From Massilia sp. 9096 (GTDB lineage Bacteria > Pseudomonadota > Gammaproteobacteria > Burkholderiales > Burkholderiaceae_D): a stretch of DNA of 64,000 nt. A program made the translations under genes and the position numbers. Shown piece after piece: positions 8,585 through 18,400 of this stretch. Under the pieces are notes generated by a model. It had not been told where the DNA came from. It saw only the letters and a program-made list of their open reading frames with translations, and did no database searches. How positions within the stretch are numbered: position 1 is the stretch's first letter; every line of letters begins with the position of its first letter. The stretch lies in assembly GCF_000745265.1 (NCBI RefSeq), contig NZ_JQNN01000001.1, positions 2,294,001-2,358,000 of the forward strand, read 5' to 3'.

Positions 8585-9934
8585 ATGCAACCGACCCTCG
8601 ACCTCACCCGGCTGATCGACGAGCGCCCGCTCGGCCGCTTTCAGCTGCTTACCATCGCGCTGTGCGCACTGATCGCCTTCCTCGATGGCATGGACACGCA
8701 ATCGATCGGCATCGCGGCGCCCTTCATCGTCGCCGGCCTGCACCTGCCGCGCGCCATGCTCGGCACGGTGTTCTCGGCCGCGATCCTGGGCGCCATGATC
8801 GGCGCCTTCCTGATGGGATCCGCAGGCGACCGCTTCGGCCGCAAGCGCGTGCTGCTGGTCTGCATCCTGGTGTTCGGCCTGGGCACGATCGCGACCAGCA
8901 TGGCCAACACCTATGCCAGCCTGCTCGCGATCCGTTTCGTGACCGGCATCGGACTGGGCGGCGCGGCGCCCTGCTTCCTCACCCTGGCCTCGGAGTACGC
9001 GCCACGCCAGCGCCGCGCCAGCGTCAGCAGCATCCTGTGGGCCGCGTTCCCGCTGGGCGGCATGGCGGGCGGTTTCCTCAATTCCTACCTGATCGCGCGC
9101 TACGGCTGGCACTCGATCTTCCTGTTCGGCGGCGTGCTGCCGATCGTGCTGGTCCTGGTGCTGGCCGCGCTGCTGCCCGAGTCGCCGACCTTTCTCGCCG
9201 GCGCAGGCCGCCAGCACGCGTTGGCGCAGGTCGCCGCACGCCTGCTCGGCAGCGCGGTCACGCCCGGCACGCAGTTCACGACCAGCGAGGAACGCGTGCC
9301 CGACGCCTCGTTCCGCGTGCTGTTCCAGGATGGGCGCGCCCGCACCACCCTGCTGCTGTCGATGCCGTTCGTGATGGCCTTCGGCGCACTTGCCGTGCTG
9401 GTCCTGTGGACCCCCTCGCTGCTACGCGACAACGGCATCCCGCCGGCACAGACCGCGATCGTGATCGGCTTCCACGGCCTCGGCGCCTTGATCGGCATGG
9501 GCTCGGCCGGCCGCATGATCGAGCGCTTCGGCGCCGGCCGGGTGCTGGCGCCCGCGCTGCTGCTGGGCGCGGGATGCACGGCGCTGGTCGGCATCGGCGC
9601 GACCTCGGTCGCCTCCGCCTCGCTGGTGCTGGCGCTGGCCGGCGTGTTCGTCGGCTTCGGCGCCTCGGGCGGCATCGCGCTGGCCATCATGTCCTATCCG
9701 CCGGGCATTCGTGCGACCGGCATCGGCTGGCAGATGGGCATGGGACGCCTGGGCCAGGTGCTGGCCCCGGTGCTGACCGGCGCCCTGCTCGCGGCCGGCG
9801 TGAACAGCGCGCAGACGTTTTATGTGGTGGCGATCGCGCCGCTGATCGCGGCGCTGTTCGTCATCCTGGCCACGCGCGGTGTGGCGCGACCCCTGGCTTC
9901 GCCGCCCGTTGCGGCAACCGGGCGCGTCCACTGA
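8585..9934 (+). CDS. MFS transporter, aromatic acid:H+ symporter (AAHS) type
   Basis: A 449-aa protein with about 12 hydrophobic segments. The MFS loop 2-3 signature GDRFGRKRVLL is present, and LIAFLDGMDTQSIGIAAPFI in helix 1 resembles the aspartate-containing DGxD motif of PcaK/BenK/MhpT-type carriers. It starts 25 bp after the porin stop and is probably cotranscribed with it. With the neighbouring monooxygenase and dioxygenase, it is expected to import the aromatic acid that this locus degrades. The substrate itself is not determinable from sequence. Confidence 0.85.
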   Translation: MQPTLDLTRLIDERPLGRFQLLTIALCALIAFLDGMDTQSIGIAAPFIVAGLHLPRAMLGTVFSAAILGAMIGAFLMGSAGDRFGRKRVLLVCILVFGLGTIATSMANTYASLLAIRFVTGIGLGGAAPCFLTLASEYAPRQRRASVSSILWAAFPLGGMAGGFLNSYLIARYGWHSIFLFGGVLPIVLVLVLAALLPESPTFLAGAGRQHALAQVAARLLGSAVTPGTQFTTSEERVPDASFRVLFQDGRARTTLLLSMPFVMAFGALAVLVLWTPSLLRDNGIPPAQTAIVIGFHGLGALIGMGSAGRMIERFGAGRVLAPALLLGAGCTALVGIGATSVASASLVLALAGVFVGFGASGGIALAIMSYPPGIRATGIGWQMGMGRLGQVLAPVLTGALLAAGVNSAQTFYVVAIAPLIAALFVILATRGVARPLASPPVAATGRVH

Positions 9935-9958
9935 CCGCACGCCTATCACGTGCCGGCC

Positions 9959-9986
9959 GGTGAGCCACCGGTTTTCAGGGCTCACC
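9959..9986. terminator. Possible hairpin downstream of the MFS gene
   Basis: GGTGAGCC (9959-9966) and GGCTCACC (9979-9986) form a perfect 8-bp stem with a 12-nt loop, 24 bp after the MFS stop codon. There is no U-run after the stem, so this is at best a weak or factor-dependent terminator or a 3'-end stabilising structure. Confidence 0.3.
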
Positions 9987-10569
9987 AGGCTTGCAACCAT
10001 TGGCGCGATAGGCTCGAGCATGTCGGTCAGGGACGCGGCATGCCATTCCGCGCCAAGCTAACTCGACGGGTATCGAGCGATGCGGTGAATGGCCTACTTT
10101 CGCCGGATGTTGGCCAATGACTTCGGACTAGACGGGAACACAGCATCAAGCTTGCCCGGCTCGAGCATCCACAGGTAAAGTATTTGTGGTCGGTTCGCAA
10201 GCACTGCGGCCGACTGTTGTAGAACTTCTTACGATAGGTGCCGAAATTCGAATCGAGCCTCCAGGTAGCCGAGGAAAACAAAGATGAATGCACAAAGTTG
10301 TTCGGCAGCGTTTGCGCGGCCCATGCAAGCGCGATGCCGGCGCGGCGCGAGACTTGCACGACAGCGTGGAGTCGAGTTGTCATGGAAAGCCCGGACATCG
10401 TCCGGTATGTCGCGTTTGGGGTAAAGAGGCAATCGTAGAAGGAATTCGACAATGTGGTTGCCGCTTGCCGATTTCATTCCAAACTCATCCGATTTCCTGA
10501 CACTTTGGCGCGTCGGGCGGCGCTAGAATGTCCCCGGCCTGCCACAACAGCGATAACGCGAGGGGACAC
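9987..10569. other. Gene-free interval of about 580 bp
   Basis: No open frame here looks real. A minus-strand frame at 10027-10452 lacks any recognisable motif and is rich in residues typical of antisense reading. Short plus-strand pieces may be remnants of a decayed gene, but nothing can be named. Confidence 0.5.
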
Positions 10570-11930
10570 ATGAGCAACGAGACCAGGGCCTATTCCCGCA
10601 GACGATTCCTCGGACAGGCAGGCGGCGCCCTGCTGGCGTCCACCCTGCCCTATGCCACGCTCGCGCAAAATCGCTCCGTGAACGACCGGATCCAGGTCGC
10701 CGCGATCGGCATGGGCATCATGGGTTTCAATAATTGCGGCACGACGGTCAAGGTGCCCGGCGTGAAACTGGTCGCGGCCTGCGACCTCTACACGGGGCAC
10801 CTGAAACGCGCGAAGGAAGTCTACGGCAACGACCTGATGACGACCCCGCACTTCGAAGACATCCTCGACAACGAATCGATCGATGCGGTCACCATTTCGA
10901 CGACCGACCATTGGCACGACAAGATCGCCATCGCAGCCATGAAAAAGGGCAAGGCCGTGTATTGCGAGAAACCGATGGTGCACCGGCTTGAAGAAGGCCT
11001 ACCGATGGTCGCGGCCCAACAGCAGACGGGCGCCATCTGCCAGGTCAGCAGCCAGCGCGTCAGCTCGGCCACCTATTTGAAAGCGAAGGAATTGTACGAG
11101 GCGGGTGCCATCGGCCAGTTGGTCATGGCGGAAGCATTCTGGGACCGCCAATCGGCAAACGGCGCTTGGCAATACTCGATTCCGCGCGACGCGTCACCGC
11201 AGACGGTCGATTGGATCGCTTCCTCGGCGACGCGCCCCACCGCGCGTTCGACGCCGAGCGCTTTTTCCGCTGGCGGAACTACCAGGATTACGGCACCGGC
11301 ATCGCCGGCGACCTCTTCGTGCACCTGTTCTCGGGCCTGCGCCTGATTACCAGCTCGCTCGGACCGACGCGCATCTACGCGTCCGGCGGCACGCGCTACT
11401 GGAAGGATGGACGCGACGTGCCGGACGTGATGGCCGGCGTCTACGACTATGCGGCGACCGATAGATCCGGCCCATTCAACCTGCAGGTGCGCGTGAATTT
11501 CATCGATGGCGGCGGCGGCGGCGAACAGATTGCGCTGGTCGGCACCGAGGGAAAGATGATCGTACGCGGCAATTCGGTGGAGGTCCTGCGCAGCAAGATG
11601 GCGCAGGCGCCGGGCTTCGGCGGCTAGGACACTTACAACACCTTCGACAAGCAGAACCAGCAAGACTTCAAGGCCTGGTACGAGCAACACTACGCTGGCG
11701 AGACATCGAAGAACGAGACCAGCCGTTCGGAAGGGAAGGCGACGGCTGGCTACAGCGACCATTTCGACCACCACGCCAATTTCTACAATGCGATCCGCAC
11801 CGGCGGCAAGGTAAGGGAAGATGCGGCCTTCGGTTTCCGCGCGGCCCCCGCAGGGCTGGCGTCGAACAAGAGCCTGTTTGAGCAGAAGATCGTGTTATGG
11901 GATCCGGTGAACATGAAGCTGGCGGGTTGA
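10570..11930 (+). pseudogene. Gfo/Idh/MocA-family oxidoreductase, disrupted
   Basis: The N-terminus carries a twin-arginine-like signal (SRRRFLGQAGGALLAS), then the NAD-binding start IQVAAIGMGIMG and the CEKPMVH motif of Gfo/Idh/MocA sugar dehydrogenases. The frame breaks near 11213. Restoring one G (TGG-GAT for the present TGGAT) rejoins DW to DRFLGDAPHRAFDAERFF in the next frame. That frame then meets a TAG at 11625-11627 inside PGFGG-stop-DTYNTF and continues to a normal stop at 11930. So there are two lesions, one single-base deletion and one nonsense codon. The convergent DUF1080 gene is a frequent partner of this family in 3-keto-sugar metabolism. Confidence 0.85.
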
Positions 11931-11988
11931 CGACACCACAGCGTCAGAACCGTGGTGTCCATTCCTACACGGGCACCACGCCCGGTGT

Positions 11989-12765
11989 CTAGTTGGCCGT
12001 TTCCAGCTCCCGCACCCACGCATTCCTGAAGCTGACCAGATGCCCGTGGTCCTGCAGCTTGACAGGCGTACGCCCGTGCTTCGTGTACGTCGGCTTGCCG
12101 ATGTACACGGTCTCCCCGCGCAGCGCCACGTGATTCTGTACCAGCACGCCGTTGTGCAGCACCGTCACGTACGCGGGCGACGCCAGCGAACCGTCGTCGG
12201 CAAAGCGCGGCGCCGTCCAGATCACGTCATATGTCTGCCATTCCCCGGCGCAGGCGCACGCGTTCACCAGCGGGATCGACTGCTTGTAGATGCTGGCCGC
12301 CTGTCCGTTCACGTAAGTCTTGTTGTTCACGCAGTCCAGGATCTGGAGTTCGTAGCCGCGGTCGCCCGCTCCGGTGGAGGCAAGAAACAAACCGCTGTTG
12401 CCACGGTCCTGGCCCATGCCCTTGATGTCGGCCGGGATGCGCCATTCCAGATGCAACTGGTAATCGCCGAACTGGCGGCGGGTCTGGATGCTGCCGCTGC
12501 CAGGGCGAACGGTGAAGACGCCGTTGGCGACGGTCCAGGGGGCGGGTTTGTCGGGCACGGCGGTCGACACCCACTCGTTCAGGTTGGCGCCATCGAACAG
12601 CACTACCGCATCCGATGGCGCGTGTGTGGCCGTGGCCGGGGTTACACGCGCCGGTTCCGGACTCCAGACCTCGGTCTCCTCTGGTTTGGTTTGTGCTTGA
12701 GCACCGATGGAACACAGCAACATGGCCAACAGGCCGGCAGTGCGAGCTCGATAGGTGAAGATCAT
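11989..12765 (-). CDS. DUF1080 (3-keto-disaccharide hydrolase-like) secreted protein
   Basis: A 258-aa protein with a signal peptide (AGLLAMLLCSIGAQAQ) and a single concanavalin-like DUF1080 domain. The domain shows LFDGANLNEWVS near the start, RRQFGDYQLHLEWRIP, GNSGLFLAS, YELQILDC and the C-terminal GTPVKLQDHGHLVSFRNAWVR-like ending. Such proteins act in the periplasm on 3-keto-glycosides or bind them. The ATG at 12765 has an AGGAGA site just upstream. It converges on the broken Gfo/Idh/MocA gene, so the pathway is probably no longer complete here. Confidence 0.85.
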   Translation of the reverse strand: MIFTYRARTAGLLAMLLCSIGAQAQTKPEETEVWSPEPARVTPATATHAPSDAVVLFDGANLNEWVSTAVPDKPAPWTVANGVFTVRPGSGSIQTRRQFGDYQLHLEWRIPADIKGMGQDRGNSGLFLASTGAGDRGYELQILDCVNNKTYVNGQAASIYKQSIPLVNACACAGEWQTYDVIWTAPRFADDGSLASPAYVTVLHNGVLVQNHVALRGETVYIGKPTYTKHGRTPVKLQDHGHLVSFRNAWVRELETAN

Positions 12766-13290
12766 TCGCAAGTCTCCTTTTTTTGAAATTGATCGCAACA
12801 TGATTTGAATCACGGATGCAGGCAAAGTCAATTTCCATATCTGGCCTGGATGTCATCATGGTACTAGCCACGCTGGTGCTGCACGGGACACCGATGGTAC
12901 TGAATGAGATATTTTTCGGGCGCCCCGAGTTTCTGCAAGGAAACCTCTGGATTTAGCTGTCAGCTTGCACCAGCCTGCTGTACCCACTGCTGTTCTGCGG
13001 CGCAGGCACATCGAGCCTTTGTGACTCCCCTTCCAGAACGCCACGGGAAGCAAAAAGCCTCCTAGAGTGAAGCCATTTGAATCGCTATGAGTGTCGTTGA
13101 CACCTTCGAGCCATGAGCAAGTGCAGCAACTCACCGTCCGGAACTTGAGACATCATGAATCGGGCTTTGCGTAGCAGAGCACAATCCCAACAGCATAAGA
13201 GCATTACGAAGCTTCGCAATGGGACTGCTGGTATCCGCAAAGTAAAAGGAGTATCCGCCTGACTTAGCTCAAGAGATAGCGCTTTAATGA
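12766..13290. other. Intergenic interval before att-like copy 2
   Basis: I see no convincing gene in these roughly 525 bp. Minus-strand frames at 12856-13134 and 13085-13366 have no motif and the second runs through the tRNA-Cys remnant. The segment ends at the second 56-bp core. Confidence 0.45.
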
Positions 13291-13408
13291 AGATAGGATG
13301 GAGGCGAGGACGGGAGTCGAACCCGTCTAGACGGCTTTGCAGGCCGTTTTGATCTTTACGAATCAATGAGTTAGCTTAGAACCACACTTTGCACCACATG
13401 ACTTCGCT
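13291..13408. repeat. tRNA-Cys attachment-like junction, copy 2 (core 13291-13346, right arm 13347-13408)
   Basis: The 56-bp core, including the 48-nt tRNA-Cys 3' portion (13299-13346), is identical to the other copies. The right arm aligns with those of copies 1 and 3 (GAATCAATGAGTTAGC and GCACCACAT shared). The left flank differs from copies 1, 3 and 4, so segment I has a different left-type end from segments II and III. Confidence 0.85.
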
Positions 13409-13691
13409 GATTGACGGTCGTTTGCGAACCCGTAAGTTCCGGCGAATTCTACAAGTATCAAACCGCGTCAATCGCAATCGGTCACATGCAGCAACTAAGG
13501 TGTGTTGCCCACTCTAGTGAAGCCTGCGCAATAGTTTGCAGATGGATCGACTTATAATCGAATCCTAGGCAATTCAGTCTATAATTAATATACGAAATTA
13601 GCCTTTCGATTGGATCACGAATCAAATAAAGCAGAATCACCAAATCGCTTACATGCGACTTATGTAATTTTAACGGCATGCCCCCTACTGC

Positions 13692-14231
13692 TCACTTAGC
13701 ACATTCTAAAGGGTTCAAGTCCGCTACTGAAGTTTTTTCAGCATCGCTAACGTCGGAAATAGATTGTATGCACTCGGCACCCTTGAATTCAAACAGCACT
13801 AAATATTGATGTCCAACCTTAGGAGTAAATTGCTGCGTGAAAGGTCCACACTTGCCCCATGTCCTTACGTTCCCAGATTTATCAGACCATACAGCCTTAC
13901 CTGACACTTGCAGTGGGATATTCGACTTGACAGCTGTATTTACTTCGGGGTAGATACTCATTAGAGCACGTGTTTTCTCTTGTAGTCTAGCGATGAACGG
14001 CAAAAGCTTTTCACGCAGCAAGTTTGCGTCGTAGACCCCGGCCACTTTAGAAAACCCTTTGCATGGCTGTTCACTTGTGCTTGTTTCAAAGACGACATTC
14101 ATAGCGTCGCCCTTGGACCTGAATACCACAGTCGCCACTTCTTCTAATGCTTGCTGCGCACTCGATAGAATCGGCAATGAAGCAATAAAAGCACATAAGA
14201 TAAATTTTTTCAAAATCAATATCCCAAACAC
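13692..14231 (-). CDS. Hypothetical secreted protein
   Basis: A 179-aa protein with an N-terminal hydrophobic signal (KKFILCAFIASLPILSSAQ) and a soluble remainder containing four cysteines (EQPCKGF, GKCGPF, AECIQS, LECAK). No family is recognised. It sits in the AT-richer stretch downstream of the CdiA/immunity pair, where orphan immunity or cargo genes are common. Base composition is visibly lower in GC than in the surrounding core genome, a sign of foreign origin. Confidence 0.6.
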   Translation of the reverse strand: MFGILILKKFILCAFIASLPILSSAQQALEEVATVVFRSKGDAMNVVFETSTSEQPCKGFSKVAGVYDANLLREKLLPFIARLQEKTRALMSIYPEVNTAVKSNIPLQVSGKAVWSDKSGNVRTWGKCGPFTQQFTPKVGHQYLVLFEFKGAECIQSISDVSDAEKTSVADLNPLECAK

Positions 14232-14412
14232 GTTTTTATTTTCTTTGAACTCACAATAACACCCATGAATAGCTCGCGGAATTCCGACTTAATAATTAGT
14301 ATTCGCAGGCAACAACGCCAGCGAAACGAAAAATACTTTGTATTTTTCTACTTGCATCAAAAACGACAAATACTTGTACCAAATTTACCGACGATCAATG
14401 CAAATCATTCGC

Positions 14413-14823
14413 TTATCTTTCGAAGCAATCTATTTTTAGCGCCCTAAAGTCGCGCAAGAACTCACTTCGCTCATCATCTGGAAGGTTTGATAGTAGCGCA
14501 TCAAGGTCATTCTTTTTTAAGATATTTATTATCTGATTTTTATGCCACGAAAAAGATTGACTACTTTCCCTTCCAGCCGTTGACGTAAGGAAAATTACTT
14601 CGACCATAAGTCGTTCAATGTCGAAATATTCTGCTGTAAAATTTGCTTCCTCATAAGCAGCCGCATATTCGCTTTTGGGCGGAAGCTTTTCAGCTTTATT
14701 CTCCCGATAAAGTTTTCCCATCTGACGAGAGTACGCATACACGTCGTTATAAAAACGAATGCGCAACGTCAAATAATCTCGTCGACCTTCCTCATCCCAA
14801 CCACACTTCGCACAGAAATTCAA
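14413..14823 (-). CDS. Hypothetical protein with N-terminal CxxC
   Basis: A 136-aa mostly helical, charged protein starting MNFCAKCGW, where the CxxC may be half of a metal site. It is AT-rich compared with its surroundings. No family recognised. It lies on the same strand between the candidate immunity gene (14949-15422) and a secreted hypothetical, so it may be an accessory or second immunity gene of the CDI locus; this is only positional inference. Confidence 0.5.
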   Translation of the reverse strand: MNFCAKCGWDEEGRRDYLTLRIRFYNDVYAYSRQMGKLYRENKAEKLPPKSEYAAAYEEANFTAEYFDIERLMVEVIFLTSTAGRESSQSFSWHKNQIINILKKNDLDALLSNLPDDERSEFLRDFRALKIDCFER

Positions 14824-14948
14824 CGTTTGTTCCCTTTAACATAATCCTGAAATTCTTGCATGTGATTGCAGACGGGACACCGCGTTCTGAAACCGTGCTA
14901 CGTTCCGTTTTTTCGAACGGGATAGCGCGAAGGCTTAACCGGAATGAC

Positions 14949-15422
14949 CTATCGCACTCTATTGAACCAGCCGCTCTCCATCAATTTCGCCCTATAAACT
15001 TCGTCCGCAGTAAACGAGGTTCCAATCTTCAGCGCATCTATAGCTTCGATGTATTCTGTCGGTGGCCGGTAATTGTGAACCTCGATATAGTGCAGAATCG
15101 CAATTGGCGCAGCGTAAATCGTCTCACCTGCGGGAATCCAAAGTTCTGCGCTTGGCAGCAACTTGCCTGTAGCATCAGCCAGGTTCAACGCCCCACATAT
15201 TTGGCAGGTCGGCGATTCTCTAATGGGCTCTACAAGTGGCTGAAATCCGTCGAGCCCCCCAACAATGCTCCTCAACTTCTGAAGCGTCGCCGGGGGCACA
15301 CCGCCTCTCGGGAATGCTGACTCGATGTCTAGCCAACCCACATTCTTTACCCCAGCCAACGTAAACGGAGCAATTTGATGGGAGTAGTTTGTTAAATCAT
15401 CAAACTGGATTAATTCAGACAT
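14949..15422 (-). CDS. Candidate CDI immunity protein
   Basis: A 157-aa acidic cytosolic-looking protein. The start at 15422 (MSELIQFDDL) is preferred over an upstream in-frame ATG that would run into the CdiA gene. It begins 5 bp after the CdiA stop on the same strand, the position of cdiI in cdiBAI operons. It contains a CxxC (TCQICG) near residue 75. I do not recognise a named immunity family; the assignment rests on position, size and the polymorphic toxin-like C-terminus just upstream. Confidence 0.6.
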   Translation of the reverse strand: MSELIQFDDLTNYSHQIAPFTLAGVKNVGWLDIESAFPRGGVPPATLQKLRSIVGGLDGFQPLVEPIRESPTCQICGALNLADATGKLLPSAELWIPAGETIYAAPIAILHYIEVHNYRPPTEYIEAIDALKIGTSFTADEVYRAKLMESGWFNRVR

Positions 15423-15427
15423 CGGCA

Positions 15428-18400
15428 TTACCTCGTAGGAATGAATGGCAAAGCTTGGGTACAAGCTGCCCAGAAGACGCAGCCCATGTTCGGCTCCAAA
15501 AAGTTGGAAAGCTGCGTTGGCATATTCGTTGTCGTTGATTTGCTAAAAATATTCAGCGGCTTGTTCTGGAAGCTAGGATTAAGCAGCGTGTAGTTATAGC
15601 CAGTCTCCCCTGGAGCAACCACATTATAGCCCGCGAGGTCTATAAAGTTTCGCGGCGCGAGAATTTGACCATTTGGCCCAATCCCACTGCTTAAGATATT
15701 TTCCAGATGTTCTACCGACGTGACGTTTTCCAGAATGCGGCCTGTCGAATCGGCAATCGTTATGCCTGGTCGAGGGGTAACAACCCAAGTTCCCGATGGT
15801 GACACATATTGGCTAGTGCCGAGTGCTACACTAGTGCCGTCCATGGCACCGTGGCCAGCCAGTGCTTGTCCGCTCCCGCCCTCGGTTACTGTCGCGGCAA
15901 ATTCATGTCCACTCGTGCTTCCAAGGCCACGTTCAACTACTGAGCTATTTGCCCCCGCCTTGGCGGCCGTAGCTTCTACTGCCACGGCACCAGCCAAGCT
16001 AAGCGCCGTGTCTCGCCAATACTCGGGAGACGTTACCACAGCTCGCGCAGCCTCGGTCGCCTTGTCCGTATTTCCTGCAATGCCGTAGATTACGACAGAA
16101 CCCATGTCCAACGAATACTGAGGCGACTGCGACTTCATCAGCGCTTGCACACCTGCCGGAGCGTTGCGGAACACTTCAAATTCGGCCGGTTCCATGATCA
16201 AGGCCGGTTGATTGGTGGCCTTGTCGAGGATTGTGTAGCTAACCACCTGCCCGTTGGCGTCGGTATTGACCGCCACATTAGAGGTCGCGGTTGCCATGAA
16301 GTCGATCACCCGCGAAGTGACGCCTCCCATCTTGTTGATCGTGGCACAGCCCGCCCCCTGCGGATCCTTTTTGCAACTCGCCGTCTCATTGAGGTAGTTT
16401 TTCTAGTGAAACTGCCGATTGTTGGCATCGGTTGCAATTGCTGCAGCAGAGCCAGCCCCCCCACCTACGACACTCCCTATTCCGAGAGACGTTATCTCCC
16501 CGAACGCCTGAGCTGCCGCTTTTGCCGCTTGAGGGCTCAAACCTTGCTCTACCAGACTAGCTTCCGCATTCGTCTGCAAGAGGTCCAACTGTTTCGCTGA
16601 ACCAGCAACTACGCCGGAACCTAATGCACCGCCCAAGCCGCCAAGTAGTCCCCCACTAACCGTATGCAGCGCTACCCGATACTCTCCACCTTCCTCCCAC
16701 TTGGCGATTTCTTCTGGGCTTGCGTGCTGTTCAGTCAGCTCCTTGATCTTGTCATCTGCGAACTTGGCAATCGCCTTTGGCGCCTGCACGCTGAATGCTT
16801 GCGTGATGGCCACTTGTGCATCGACGTCTTTCTGAAGCTGCTGCGCGTCCCAATCTTTCGTCAGCGCACTTGCGGCATTTTTGGAAGAATCTGTGGTCAC
16901 GCTGCGGTCGACACTGGCCAGCACGGCATCTGCATCCTTGCCCGTTGCCAGCTGCTTTGCCTGGTCGTTAATCACGACGGCCCCGCCGCTGATACCGCTC
17001 GCGGTAACGCTGCCTTGACTACCGCTGACTGATCCAAAACCGCCACTTGCACCAGGCTTACCGTCAGCCCGCGCAGCGTCCCGTTGTGCTTCCGTCAGCT
17101 TGTCCGGCAAAGTCGTCTGGCCGCCGAGCGTTGCGCTAACGGAGCCGGAAAGCGAGAGGCCACTGGCGCTGTGTTCATCCTTGTTTTGCAGATCCGACGA
17201 AGTCAGGCTGCCGGTATTCAGCAAATTCTTGTTCTGATCGATCGCTGCCTGAGTACTGCTCAGTACACCACCTATCAAATCGGTGTTGCCAGCAACGGCA
17301 ACCTGGAAGCCCCCATCGCCAGTCTTGATACCACTCTGCTCTAGCACAGACAGGTAATTGCCGTTCACATTCGACTTGCTGAAACTGCCTCCGACAGTGC
17401 TGACGCCAAAGCACATTGGTGGGATACACAAGCTCGCATTCAAACCGGCGCTAGTCTGTTTGCTCTCGTAGGTACTGCGATCCTGCAGGCTTTCAATGTT
17501 CAGGTTGCCGCCGATATCGGCAGTGACGTTGTTACCCGAAATCACCCCGCCTCTCAGGGTCGTATCGCTGCCGCTCAGGAGGCTAACTTTGTTGCCGGCA
17601 CTGACGTGGGTGTTCGTATAGCTTACGTCATCGCCATCCGCATTACCCCGACCTCTGCTGACCGCGAGATCGATCGTAAAACCGTTCGACGTGCCGCCGA
17701 CACCAAAACCGACACCGATGCTATTGCCGCTCGACTTGTTCGTGCTGTGCTGGCTATCCGTGTTTTGCGCAGCGAGCAGATTGACCGCGTTGTCCGCGCT
17801 CAGGCTGACGTTGTTGCCGGCACTGATGTCGCTGCCGATGGCGGTCAGGTTGCTTTGCTGGCCAGCGCCTGTTGCGACGATGCTGACATTGCCACCCGCC
17901 TTGACCTGCGCCCCGACCGCTGTCGTGCTGCTCGTCACCGTATCGCTTTCGCTTTTCGAACTGCCGAGACTCAGGCTTACGCGTACGCCGGTCTGCTCGA
18001 TCGCGTCGATCGACGTCGGCGCATCCTTGATTGTCCCGGCCGCATTTAGTGCCGCCAGCGCCTTCATACGGGTATCGCTGGTGTTCTTCGCTGCCTGAAC
18101 CATGCCGGAGACGCTCTTGAGTGCGTCGACGACTGGAACGTCGACGGTGGCGCCGATGGCGGTCTTGCTGTAACTGGCGTGCTCGGTGCCGTGAGTCGTG
18201 TTGTCGGAGGTATTGATCAGCACATCCTTCGCAACGATACCGATGTCTCCGGCTTGCGCCAACACGTCGCTTGCGGTCTGCGTGTATTTGTTCCCTGCTG
18301 TCAGCGTCGCGTTCCCGCCGAGACTCGCCATCTGGCTGCCGACCTGGGTTACCCCGTCCTGCGTACCATCCTGCGTTGTCTTCGTGGTACCAATCGCAGG

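Noticed and set aside
10027..10452. 141-codon minus-strand frame between the MFS and oxidoreductase genes
   Set aside because: It has no motif, no ribosome-binding site and odd composition; overlapping frames of similar quality exist on the other strand.
13482..13679. 65-codon minus-strand frame in the AT-rich stretch near att-like copy 2
   Set aside because: It is short, in low-GC DNA where chance frames are expected, and has no recognisable features.
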